Source of the DNA: 2-12-FULL-41-16 sp964390625
GTDB taxonomy: Bacteria > Patescibacteriota > Patescibacteriia > Magasanikbacterales > UBA922
DNA: 15,624 bases
Direction of reading: 5' to 3'
NCBI GenBank assembly: GCA_964390625.1
Contig: CAYMID010000020.1
Location: 1 to 15,624 of the forward strand
Shown here: positions 7,274 to 14,161 of the stretch, piece after piece
How the letters are laid out: each line of letters starts with the position of its first letter
Position numbering within the stretch: position 1 is the stretch's first letter
Made by a program: the position numbers and the translations under genes
Notes under the pieces: model-generated
The model's database searches: none
What the model was told of the DNA's origin: nothing
Seen by the model: only the letters and a program-made list of their open reading frames with translations

Positions 7274-7972
7274 ATGCCATTGAATTCTTTGCCGCCAATT
7301 TTACCAATTACAAGAGGTAATGGGCTGGGCTCGACCTCAGGATTGGGGCGCATGGGCTCTACTCCACCACGGGCCCAGAATTTTTCGGTTTCCAAATTAC
7401 AACAAACGCGTGATTTAGAAAACTCGCGTGTATCCATGAGTCAAGCGATGCGTTTGCGTGATGAGAATCGCACGGGTGGGGCGGTGTCTTCTATTTTTCG
7501 GGTTGGGCAGGTAAATAATGCGCCGACTACTTCGATTAACCGCCCAGCGGTTGAGCGTGATGCAGCTGGTTCAATGCAGGCTGATGCTGGGGCCGATGAC
7601 CGCCGGTATTCGTATGTGAAGCGTCTGATTAAGCAACGTCAGGCTACCGAGGCAGCTGAAGCTGGGGGTGAAGGGGGTAAGGCCGCATTTGGTGTGCACA
7701 CCGGTAGTCAGTTCCGGGGTAAATTGCTGCACAAACAATTTGGTAAACTGATTCGGGCAAACCGGGCGACTTATAACACAATTGGAGCCAAAGAGCGGGC
7801 CTTTTTTGAAGACTTGGTTAAGAGCCATGCGGCTGGTAAGGTGACTGGAGCAGGTTTCCACCGACATGACCGATTGTCTATGCGCATGGAAGTCGAAAAA
7901 GCCCGGCAAGCCGGGCAATTGTCGCATATTAACGCGCAACACTTCAAAAAACTAATTGATGGGCTCGAATAA
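7274..7972 (+). CDS. Unrecognised basic protein, 232 aa
   Basis: No family is recognised. Residues 1-110 are Ser/Thr/Arg/Pro-rich and look disordered. Residues 110-232 are basic and helical, with RRYSYVKRLIKQRQ, LLHKQFGKLIRAN and a His-rich HRHDRLSMRMEVEK stretch. The composition would allow binding to nucleic acid or to a charged partner, but no such motif can be named. There is no signal peptide or membrane segment. The TAA stop touches the stop codon of gatB with no base between. The gene's 3' part carries, on the other strand, the likely gatB terminator, which constrains the codons around residues 210-214. Confidence 0.75.
   Translation: MPLNSLPPILPITRGNGLGSTSGLGRMGSTPPRAQNFSVSKLQQTRDLENSRVSMSQAMRLRDENRTGGAVSSIFRVGQVNNAPTTSINRPAVERDAAGSMQADAGADDRRYSYVKRLIKQRQATEAAEAGGEGGKAAFGVHTGSQFRGKLLHKQFGKLIRANRATYNTIGAKERAFFEDLVKSHAAGKVTGAGFHRHDRLSMRMEVEKARQAGQLSHINAQHFKKLIDGLE
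7896..7916 (-). terminator. Intrinsic terminator of gatB, inside the convergent gene
   Basis: Read on the minus strand, GCCCGGC-TT-GCCGGGC (7901-7916) is a 7-bp perfect hairpin followed by TTTTT (7900-7896). It lies 57 bases beyond the gatB stop and within the coding sequence of the opposing 232-residue gene. Confidence 0.75.
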
Positions 7973-9496
7973 TTAACGCAGCTGTTCGCGCAAGAGTTGT
8001 TCGGCTACTGCAGGGTCAGCGCTGCCTTCGGTGGCTTTCATCACCATACCCTTTAGGAACTGAAGCACCGGCTCTTTGCCAGCTTTAAATTGGGTCACTT
8101 GAACTGGGTGGCTTTTGATCACTTCAGCGATAACGGCGTTTAATTCGCCCGCATCGCTTTTTTGGCCATACCCTTTACTTTCCATGAGGTGGGTTGGGTC
8201 TAGGTTAACGCCAGAGGCGACCATTTCGGTCAGCATTTTTAAGCCATTAGTACTATTGACGCGGCCAGCCGAAATTAAGGTGAGTAATTCGGCAAAGTTT
8301 TCGGCCGAAATTTTAAGGTCTTTGATGGTTTCGTTGCGTTCGTTCAAAATACCTAATAGTTTGCTGGTAATCCAACCGCCAGCCAGACGAGCGGTGTTGG
8401 TTTTTTTATCTTCGGTTTCGGGCAGGCTACGCATCCATTCGGTCAGTTCGCTCATGACGCGGTCGGTAAATTCAGTGAGCGCACGGTCAGTGGCCAAAAA
8501 CTCCGCGTCAGCGTAGGAAAAACCATACTCGTCGCGTAGACGTGCGCGGGTAGCAGCTGGTAATTCGGGTAAATGGATGTCACCAGCAATAGCGAGTGGG
8601 TGAAATGGGGGAATGTCTGGCTCAGGGAAATAGCGGTAGTCAGCGGCGTTTTCCTTGATGCGTTGCATCACGGTTTCGCCCTTGCTGTCATCCCAGCCGC
8701 GAGTCTGTTGTGGCCAGGCTTCGCCGGTCTCGATCATTTTGGTTTGGCGGGCGATTTCAAATTGGATCGCTTTTTCCACAGCGCGGAACGAATTGATGTT
8801 TTTTACTTCGACTTTGTTGTTCAAAGTTACGCCAGGCGCCGGTTTAACTGCCCCGGCTTCAATTGTAAAACTGCCTTCGGTTTGCACAGAGACATTGGCC
8901 TCGACCCGCATTTGCCCTTTTTCCATATCCGCGTTACTTACGCCCAAATAGCGCAAGAGTTGCTGCAATTCTTGGCCGAATTTTTTGGCCTCGGCTGCAC
9001 TTTGGAAATCTGGGTCAGTCACAATTTCGACAAGTGGTGCGCCCGAACGGTTGAAGTTCACATAGGTTGTGCCAGCACTGTCGTGCAAAAGTTTGGCCGT
9101 ATCTTCTTCCAAATGCGCGCGCGTAATGCCGATGATTGCTTTTTCGCGCACGTTGTCACCAGGCAAAAACGTTAATTCAAGGCGACCATGTTCGGCAATT
9201 GGTTCGTCGTATTGCGAAATTTGGTATCCTTTGGGTAGATCTGGGTAAAAGTAGTGTTTGCGGTCGAATTTGGACAACTCGCGCACCTGAGCGTTCAAGG
9301 CTTTGCCGATTTTAACCACACTTGCGATGGCCGCACGGTTAGGTACTGGCAGGGTACCAGGGTGGGCCAAACAAACCGGGCAAACCAGGGTATTGGGCTC
9401 TTGTACGTCTGGCTGATTGGCGCAGCTGCAGAACATTTTGCTGGCCGTAGCCAGCTCCACGTGAATTTCTAAACCAATAATTGGAACTAGTTTCAT
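7973..9496 (-). CDS. gatB: Aspartyl/glutamyl-tRNA(Asn/Gln) amidotransferase subunit B
   Basis: It is the tRNA-binding kinase subunit of GatCAB, which converts Asp-tRNA(Asn) or Glu-tRNA(Gln) to the amide form. It has 507 residues and starts MKLVPIIGLEIHVEL, the family's N-terminus. The zinc site is C23xC25...C39xxC42 (MFCSC, LVCPVC). Other family signatures are FDRKHYFYPDLPKGYQISQ, AHLEEDTAK, NRSGAPLVEIVTDPD, MRVEANVS, NSFRAVEKA and DYRYFPEPDIPP. The C-terminus (about 365-507) is the helical YqeY-like tail that contacts tRNA. gatA and gatC are not in this window. The gene has its own extended -10 promoter eight bases from the ATG, so a leaderless mRNA is predicted. Its terminator lies in the neighbouring gene. 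Confidence 0.97.
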   Translation of the reverse strand: MKLVPIIGLEIHVELATASKMFCSCANQPDVQEPNTLVCPVCLAHPGTLPVPNRAAIASVVKIGKALNAQVRELSKFDRKHYFYPDLPKGYQISQYDEPIAEHGRLELTFLPGDNVREKAIIGITRAHLEEDTAKLLHDSAGTTYVNFNRSGAPLVEIVTDPDFQSAAEAKKFGQELQQLLRYLGVSNADMEKGQMRVEANVSVQTEGSFTIEAGAVKPAPGVTLNNKVEVKNINSFRAVEKAIQFEIARQTKMIETGEAWPQQTRGWDDSKGETVMQRIKENAADYRYFPEPDIPPFHPLAIAGDIHLPELPAATRARLRDEYGFSYADAEFLATDRALTEFTDRVMSELTEWMRSLPETEDKKTNTARLAGGWITSKLLGILNERNETIKDLKISAENFAELLTLISAGRVNSTNGLKMLTEMVASGVNLDPTHLMESKGYGQKSDAGELNAVIAEVIKSHPVQVTQFKAGKEPVLQFLKGMVMKATEGSADPAVAEQLLREQLR

Positions 9497-9504
9497 ATGG
9501 GCCT

Positions 9505-9513
9505 ATCCTAGCA
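9505..9513 (-). promoter_or_regulatory. Extended -10 promoter of gatB (predicted leaderless)
   Basis: On the minus strand, TGC (9513-9511) is followed by TAGGAT (9510-9505, 4/6), eight bases before the gatB ATG at 9496. The -35 position falls in the T-tract of the preceding terminator and has no good consensus. A promoter is needed here because that terminator closes the upstream operon. Confidence 0.5.
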
Positions 9514-9521
9514 TGGGCAGG

Positions 9522-9551
9522 GCAAAAATAAAAGCCCCCGCGAGGGGGCTT
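9522..9551 (-). terminator. Intrinsic terminator of the dcd-to-membrane-protein operon
   Basis: On the minus strand AAGCCCCC and GGGGGCTT form an 8-bp stem around a TCGC loop, followed by TTATTTTTG. It lies 12 bases after the stop of the membrane protein gene and just before the gatB promoter. Confidence 0.93.
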
Positions 9552-9563
9552 GGTACGTTGTGC

Positions 9564-10427
9564 TTAGTTGGATGCTGGTGGTAAATTTTTTAGATTTTCG
9601 TAAATAATTACGAGCGGAATTATTGTTAATGGAAATGCAAAAGTGCTAACTAAGATAGACAAAATGTTAGCCAAAAACCAACTGCCCTGAAGATTAATTC
9701 CGGCAAAAAAGCCCACCGGAATTAGCAAAATTTCAGAGACAGATTTGCTGATAAAGTGGGCGACGACAGAATAGGCTATGCTCCAAAAGAACATTTTCCA
9801 CCACCGACCATGTAATAGTGCGGCACTGGTTTTGTAAGCCGCCCAACCGCGGATGCCGTCAATGGCCAAAGCGGGGAAAAGCAAGCAGTAGCGAATGTAA
9901 AGCCAAAAAAATAGAGGAAAAAATAAGGGTGTGAAAGCCAAGGAAGCCCAAAAAGAGTGTTCAAGAAGTGGGACAAATACCTGTGGTACGTTAAAATGGC
10001 TGGTGACGCCGATGACAAGGAGAATGATGGGGAGTAGAGTAAGTAGTAATGGCAAAATCAGTGGGAGAATTGTGTAGATGGATGGCCAGAGCAAGCTACG
10101 GGCTGTGTGGAGCTCATCGGTCATGGTTTGGCGAGGTTGACCAGTGTAAGCGCGATACACCTCGCGTATAAGCGCAATTGTCAGCATTAAGGATCCTAGG
10201 CTGGTGATGAAGATTATCCCAGAAGTGAGGATGAGTGCGGACAGCTGTGGTGTTACTCTTTCGTCGGCCGTGTTCAAAAATTCAGACCCCAAAAAAACTA
10301 CCGAAGCCGCGAAATCTATTATAAGCAAAGCGGCCAAACTTAAAGCATATTTGGCCATCAAACCTAAATTTTTAAAATACGTACGAAAACTTTGCGTAAT
10401 AATGTATCCAGCAGAGAGCTCGGCCAT
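9564..10427 (-). CDS. Six-helix integral membrane protein, 287 aa
   Basis: The function is not recognised. About six hydrophobic segments can be seen, near residues 24-47, 63-90, 112-140, 158-188, 213-245 and 250-280, with short charged loops between them. The N-terminus MAELSAGYIITQSFRTYFKN is amphipathic and typical of YciC-like or DUF975-like bacterial membrane proteins, but I cannot assign it firmly. No transporter or enzyme motif is visible. It is the last gene of the deoxynucleotide operon, starting five bases after the tmk stop without a Shine-Dalgarno, and is followed by a strong terminator. The link to nucleotide metabolism may be only positional. Confidence 0.85.
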   Translation of the reverse strand: MAELSAGYIITQSFRTYFKNLGLMAKYALSLAALLIIDFAASVVFLGSEFLNTADERVTPQLSALILTSGIIFITSLGSLMLTIALIREVYRAYTGQPRQTMTDELHTARSLLWPSIYTILPLILPLLLTLLPIILLVIGVTSHFNVPQVFVPLLEHSFWASLAFTPLFFPLFFWLYIRYCLLFPALAIDGIRGWAAYKTSAALLHGRWWKMFFWSIAYSVVAHFISKSVSEILLIPVGFFAGINLQGSWFLANILSILVSTFAFPLTIIPLVIIYENLKNLPPASN

Positions 10428-10432
10428 AGACG

Positions 10433-11116
10433 TTAATTACTGGTTAAACGGGGAGCGATGTGACTCCAAATAAGTTCGTGGATTGCTTCGCGCGACATGA
10501 TTTCGCCGGTGGGTGCGCATTTGACCAGAGTGAATTCGGAGAATCGTTCAGCCATATCGAGGTAACTGGTCTCAGCCGCTTTTAGGTGGTTGAGGTCAGC
10601 CTCGTGAATGTCGCGTTTTTTGCCTTGTAAATATGCGCGATCATCTTTTTTATCAATGAGCGCAGACGCAACTTCGGCCGGCACGTGCAAAATTAAATTC
10701 ACGTCAGGTTTTGGAATACCAAAGATAGTATACTCCAAATCACGCACCCAAGCAAAATATTTGGCGCGTTCGTCGGGGTCAGAAATTTTGCCGCCCTGGT
10801 GTCCCATGTTTGAGCCAACGTAGCGATTGGCAATTACCACCTTGCCTTCGGCTAACCATTGTTTCATTTCGGCGCTCGCAGCGTAACGGTCGGCGGCGTA
10901 AAAAATTGACGCGCGGTACGCCCCAACTTCTTCGGCTGTGCCGTATTTACCGTGCAAATAATCTTCCACCATGGCGGCACTGCGTTCGCCGTAGCGAGGG
11001 AAGCTAATGGCTTGCACAGCGTGTCCTTCGGTTTTCAGGCGCTCCACCAACAAATCCGTCTGCGTGCCTTTGCCTGATCCGTCCGTGCCCTCGATCATGA
11101 TAAATAGGCCGGGCAT
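10433..11116 (-). CDS. tmk: Thymidylate kinase (dTMP kinase)
   Basis: It phosphorylates dTMP to dTDP with ATP. From the ATG at 11116 it has 227 residues. The frame extends further upstream, but that part overlaps folA and carries no homology, so the start at MPGLFIMIEG is chosen. The P-loop is GTDGSGKGT (10-18). Other family marks are a SFPRYG segment, YAADRYAAS and NRYVGSNMGHQGGK, which includes the DR(Y)-type and substrate-binding positions, and a lid-like region with DRAYLQGKKRDIHE. The ATG follows the folA stop by one base in the context TAATATG, indicating coupled translation. Confidence 0.93.
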   Translation of the reverse strand: MPGLFIMIEGTDGSGKGTQTDLLVERLKTEGHAVQAISFPRYGERSAAMVEDYLHGKYGTAEEVGAYRASIFYAADRYAASAEMKQWLAEGKVVIANRYVGSNMGHQGGKISDPDERAKYFAWVRDLEYTIFGIPKPDVNLILHVPAEVASALIDKKDDRAYLQGKKRDIHEADLNHLKAAETSYLDMAERFSEFTLVKCAPTGEIMSREAIHELIWSHIAPRLTSN

Positions 11117-11117
11117 A

Positions 11118-11588
11118 TTATTTTTGGTAAGTGACAAAATCAAATGTACCGTGTGGTTCGATGTTGATTTTTTTCCAGATAGACTTATTGATCGCCGGAA
11201 AAAAAGCATCACCATCAACATTTTTGGGTACGTGAGTAATATACAATGTGTCTGCTAGATCAATTGTGGCACGATATATTTCGGCACCACCGATTATCAT
11301 TATATCTTCATTTTTGTGGGCTGCTAAGGCCGTTGTTATGTCTGAATATTTTTCAACACCAGCTGGAACTAAAAAATCAGTTTGCCTAGTAATCACAAGG
11401 TTTAAACGATTTGGCAACGGGCGAAATTTTTCAGGCAATGACTCCCAGGTTTTGCGGCCCATCAGAACAATTTTACCTGCAGTTAGTGATTTGAAGTGTG
11501 CTAAATCCTCGGGAATGTGCCAGGGTAATTTTCCGTCTTTGCCGATACAGTTATTTTCGGCAACCGCCGCAATTAGGGCAATACTCAT
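11118..11588 (-). CDS. folA: Dihydrofolate reductase
   Basis: It reduces dihydrofolate to tetrahydrofolate with NADPH and so recycles the product of ThyA. It has 156 residues, close to the E. coli enzyme (159). Visible marks are MSIALIAAVAENNCIGKDG at the N-terminus, LPWHIPEDLAHFK with Trp23 and the catalytic acid Asp28, the NADPH-binding GRKTW (44-48) and IIGGAEIY (98-105). The start overlaps the thyA stop by four bases (ATGA), and its own stop is one base from the tmk ATG. Confidence 0.96.
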   Translation of the reverse strand: MSIALIAAVAENNCIGKDGKLPWHIPEDLAHFKSLTAGKIVLMGRKTWESLPEKFRPLPNRLNLVITRQTDFLVPAGVEKYSDITTALAAHKNEDIMIIGGAEIYRATIDLADTLYITHVPKNVDGDAFFPAINKSIWKKINIEPHGTFDFVTYQK

Positions 11589-12457
11589 ACCGCAATTTCA
11601 AAACTTATTTTAGGGTAACTATCGTAACCAATTAATTGGGATTGTTCGTAAGTCCAATCAAAAATAGACGCAAAATTTTCCGTGGCTATGGTTGGTAGCG
11701 CGTATTTATTTGGATCTCGGGTCATTTGTTCGCGTGCGCCCTCAAGATGGTTTTTGTAAATATGAACGTCTGCTAAAAAACCAACTAATTTTCCTTCGCG
11801 CAACCCAGCCTCTTTGGCCAATAGGTGCAGTAATAAGGCGTAACTCGCGATGTTAAAGGGGAGACCGAGCATAGTATCCACTGAGCGCTGATTCCACAAT
11901 AAATTTAGCCGTTCATTGATGACCGTTACCTGAAAGGCGTAATGGCATGGGGGTAGACCCATTTTACCAAGAGCGGTTGGGTTCCAGGCACTAACAATCA
12001 TGCGTCGATCATGTGGGTTTGTTTTAAGGGCGTCAATGATTTTTTTTAACTGGTCAATTCCTTGGTTTCGATAATCATTGTTGTAATTATGGTACGGTGC
12101 CCCAAAGTGACGCCATTGGAAACCATAGACTGGTCCTAAGTCTCGTTCAGCAGCCATCATTGCTTTGGCTTCTGGACTATGACCGTAGGGGGCTTTGGTG
12201 GGATTGGCCCATTCGTCCCAAATATGATTGTTACGTTCTTGTAACCATTGTTTGTCAGTAATGCCTTTGATAAAAAATTCTAATTCACTCGCAATTACTT
12301 TGAAGGGCATTTTTTTACTCGTTAGTAATGGAAAGCCGTTTTGCATGTCATGTTCAAACATGGCTCCAGCGATTGCCAAAGTGCCAGTACCAGTTCGGTC
12401 AGTTTTTTCCTCGCCCTGATTGAGGATTTTTTGAACAATATCGTGATAGGCTTGCAT
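11585..12457 (-). CDS. thyA: Thymidylate synthase (folate-dependent, ThyA)
   Basis: It methylates dUMP to dTMP using methylenetetrahydrofolate. It has 290 residues from the ATG at 12457; the longer frame from 12487 would overlap dut and adds residues absent from the family. Signatures: DRTGTGT (20-26), GPVYGFQWR (98-106), the Arg pair in DRRMIVSAWNP, the catalytic Cys171 in LPPCHYAFQV, NQRSVDTMLGLPFNIASYALL (189-209), DVHIYKNH, and a C-terminal PKISFEIAV. It starts ten bases after the dut stop and overlaps folA by four bases. The ThyA-FolA pairing is the usual one, since ThyA consumes reduced folate. Confidence 0.98.
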   Translation of the reverse strand: MQAYHDIVQKILNQGEEKTDRTGTGTLAIAGAMFEHDMQNGFPLLTSKKMPFKVIASELEFFIKGITDKQWLQERNNHIWDEWANPTKAPYGHSPEAKAMMAAERDLGPVYGFQWRHFGAPYHNYNNDYRNQGIDQLKKIIDALKTNPHDRRMIVSAWNPTALGKMGLPPCHYAFQVTVINERLNLLWNQRSVDTMLGLPFNIASYALLLHLLAKEAGLREGKLVGFLADVHIYKNHLEGAREQMTRDPNKYALPTIATENFASIFDWTYEQSQLIGYDSYPKISFEIAV

Positions 12458-12467
12458 ATTGGCTGTG

Positions 12468-12899
12468 TTAACTACCAGTGGTACCAAACCCGCCGCGACT
12501 AGGGTCAGTCATTTCCGCGACTTCGTTCCACTCCATTTGGTCAACGCGCAAAAAAGCGGCTTGGCCTACGCGTTCACCGCGTTCAACACGTACTTCTTGG
12601 TCAGTAAAATTGTAAACTTGATACAAAATTTCGTCAGTCGGGCCGCAGTAATCCTGATCAATAATCCCAAAGCCCTGGAGTAGGCACAGGCCTTTTTTGC
12701 TGGCAGTGCTGGAGCGGGTGACAATGCTTAGCAAGTAACCAGGTGGGATTTTAATAATAAGGTTGGTAGGGATTTTGGCCAATGATTTGGCTGGAATCAC
12801 CATGTCTTCGCGACTGTAAATATCGAACGCGGCTGCGCCTGGTGTTTGGTACGCAGGCAGGGGGAGGGTGGTGTCGATGCGTTTAATGGTGACTTGCAT
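12468..12899 (-). CDS. dut: dUTP diphosphatase (trimeric dUTPase)
   Basis: It hydrolyses dUTP to dUMP, giving ThyA its substrate and keeping uracil out of DNA. It has 143 residues from the ATG at 12899; the longer frame starts inside the preceding gene. The five family motifs are present: PGAAAFDIYS (20-29), RSSTASKKG (62-70), GFGIIDQDYCGP (76-87) with the catalytic Asp81 and Tyr84, ERVGQAAFLRV (109-119) and the P-loop-like RGGFGTTGS at the very end (135-143). Cys85 stands where an Arg or Gln is more common after DY. The start follows the upstream stop by one base (TAATATG). Confidence 0.95.
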   Translation of the reverse strand: MQVTIKRIDTTLPLPAYQTPGAAAFDIYSREDMVIPAKSLAKIPTNLIIKIPPGYLLSIVTRSSTASKKGLCLLQGFGIIDQDYCGPTDEILYQVYNFTDQEVRVERGERVGQAAFLRVDQMEWNEVAEMTDPSRGGFGTTGS

Positions 12900-12900
12900 A

Positions 12901-13455
12901 TTAAGAATATTTGGCAATTAAAGCGTCGAGTTGTTGGTGTAAATGTTCGGCCGCGCCATTGTTATCAATTCGCTCTTGCGCTTTTTCGACCACCTCGGCA
13001 ATGGTTAATTCAGTTGAGCGTTGTTCGTCGGCTAAAAATTGTTCAAAAGTTTTGGTTTGGTCATCGGTGTTTTCGGCCCGCTGAATTAGACGTTCGTAGC
13101 GTATTTTTGGGTCAGCGGCAATTTCGACCAAGACAAATTCGGGGCGCGCAAACAGAGCGGGTAATTCTTGAACACGGCGAATGCCATCCAGAACAATAAT
13201 TGGGTTCGGATCATTAAGCGCGTCTTGCAACAGGGTGTTTGTGAGAATATCGTGGCCAAAACCTTGGCGAATAACCTCGGACATGGTCACCATGTGTTCG
13301 CGCGTTTGGTCCAAATACAAGCGGTCTAACAGGTCACGCAACACAGATGAAAATTTGTACGACGTGGCCCCGTGCCGTTCACGCAAATACGTTTCGGCCG
13401 TACCTTTGCCACTCGAAATTCGACCAACGAGGCCAATAATTAGTTTGCGTGACAT
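12901..13455 (-). CDS. P-loop nucleotide-kinase-like protein (candidate dNMP kinase)
   Basis: A 184-residue P-loop NTPase with Walker A GRISSGKGT (11-19), a DGIR motif after a hydrophobic strand (90-93) and an Arg-rich lid region RYERLIQR (119-126). An acidic helix EQFLADEQRSTELTIAEVVEKA and a near-terminal N-x-G follow. The order of VLDGIR, R-x-x-R, a D/E-rich 'fl.DEqr' helix and the N.G end resembles the dephospho-CoA-kinase-like/UPF0200 group and viral dNMP kinases; this is recognition of pattern only. It sits between dcd and dut, seven bases from the dcd stop and one base from the dut start (TAATATG). That position suggests phosphorylation of a deoxynucleoside monophosphate. It could also be a CoaE-like or adenylate-kinase-like enzyme placed here by chance. 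Confidence 0.85.
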   Translation of the reverse strand: MSRKLIIGLVGRISSGKGTAETYLRERHGATSYKFSSVLRDLLDRLYLDQTREHMVTMSEVIRQGFGHDILTNTLLQDALNDPNPIIVLDGIRRVQELPALFARPEFVLVEIAADPKIRYERLIQRAENTDDQTKTFEQFLADEQRSTELTIAEVVEKAQERIDNNGAAEHLHQQLDALIAKYS

Positions 13456-13462
13456 AATTACG

Positions 13463-14020
13463 TTAAAAGTTTTTCCACATTTGGCTGGCGCGTGGTTTCA
13501 TGTCGCCGGCGTATTTACTGTTATTCACTTGGGAGTAGGGGACTTCGCAGGGGCTGGAGATTTTTTCAAAAGCCATTTGCGCAATTGGCATTTTGTAATA
13601 CAGCAAAATTGGCATGTTGGCGACATTGCACAATTCAAGGGTCATTTTGAGTTTATTGCCTGGGTCCAAAAAGCCCGCGGTGACGTGAATAAGTAAGCCC
13701 ATGCGGCCAACTGAACTTTTGCCTTCTAGGCGACCAACATATTCGGCCGACACACCAGTGGTTTCGTAAATTAAACCGAGCGCAAATTCACCAGGGTGTA
13801 GCACAAATGGACGGTCTTCGCTAATGGTGACCGAGCGCATGAGCGGGTCAATGGGTTTTTTGGGGTCGATGACGTAGTTTTGGGTGGTGTCGAAAATCAG
13901 GAATTCTTTGTCGAGGTGCAAATCAATCGAGGCGGGTTGGATGTATTTGGCGTCAAAGGGGTCGACCGAAATATCGCCGGCAGACAGGGCTTTTTTAATA
14001 TCGGTATCTGATAAAATCAT
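13463..14020 (-). CDS. dcd: dCTP deaminase, probably dUMP-forming type
   Basis: It deaminates dCTP. It has 185 residues with QPASIDLHL (28-36), GRLEGKSSVGRMGLL (96-110), HVTAGFLDPG (112-121) and the catalytic Glu129 (LELCNVANMP). The end, SKYAGDMKPRASQMWKNF, resembles the actinobacterial bifunctional enzyme that goes from dCTP directly to dUMP. The TAGF motif, in place of the TAHR of E. coli Dcd, also points to the bifunctional type; this assignment comes from memory of the families and is not tested. It is the first gene of the seven-gene operon, with its own promoter and a leader of about 18 bases that lacks a Shine-Dalgarno. Confidence 0.95.
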   Translation of the reverse strand: MILSDTDIKKALSAGDISVDPFDAKYIQPASIDLHLDKEFLIFDTTQNYVIDPKKPIDPLMRSVTISEDRPFVLHPGEFALGLIYETTGVSAEYVGRLEGKSSVGRMGLLIHVTAGFLDPGNKLKMTLELCNVANMPILLYYKMPIAQMAFEKISSPCEVPYSQVNNSKYAGDMKPRASQMWKNF

Positions 14021-14045
14021 ACAAAAAAATTAGGCTGTCCGACCT

Positions 14046-14074
14046 ATTGTAGCAGACCGCCCTAGGGGGCACAA
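14046..14074 (-). promoter_or_regulatory. Promoter of the dcd operon
   Basis: On the minus strand, TTGTGC (14074-14069), a 17-base spacer ending in TGC (14054-14052) and TACAAT (14051-14046, 5/6), an extended -10. The spacer contains CCCTAGGGGGC when read on the plus strand (14060-14070), the same 11 bases that lie in the thrS promoter spacer. Confidence 0.6.
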
Positions 14075-14115
14075 TACCAAAACACACCAGGCGAAACTGA
14101 TGTTTTTTGGAGATT

Positions 14116-14147
14116 GGCGCGGGAATCAAAAATGACTCAACCGCGCC
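14116..14147 (-). other. Strong hairpin in the 3' region of the M23 peptidase transcript
   Basis: Outer arms GGCGCGG/CCGCGCC (7 bp) and inner 6-bp arms around a four-base loop. In minus-strand RNA the inner arms pair completely, with one G-U. In plus-strand RNA the same position is A-C, so the hairpin fits an RNA made in the minus direction, 15 bases past the M23 stop. No T-tract follows it, so it is not a classical intrinsic terminator; it may protect the mRNA 3' end. Confidence 0.6.
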
Positions 14148-14161
14148 AAAAAGGAAGGAGG

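Noticed and set aside
8573..9175. A 200-residue plus-strand frame opposite gatB
   Set aside because: It lies wholly within the well-conserved gatB coding region and resembles no protein.
11117..11221. Longer tmk reading frame starting at 11221
   Set aside because: The added segment overlaps the 3' end of folA and does not resemble thymidylate kinases; the start at 11116 gives the normal N-terminus.
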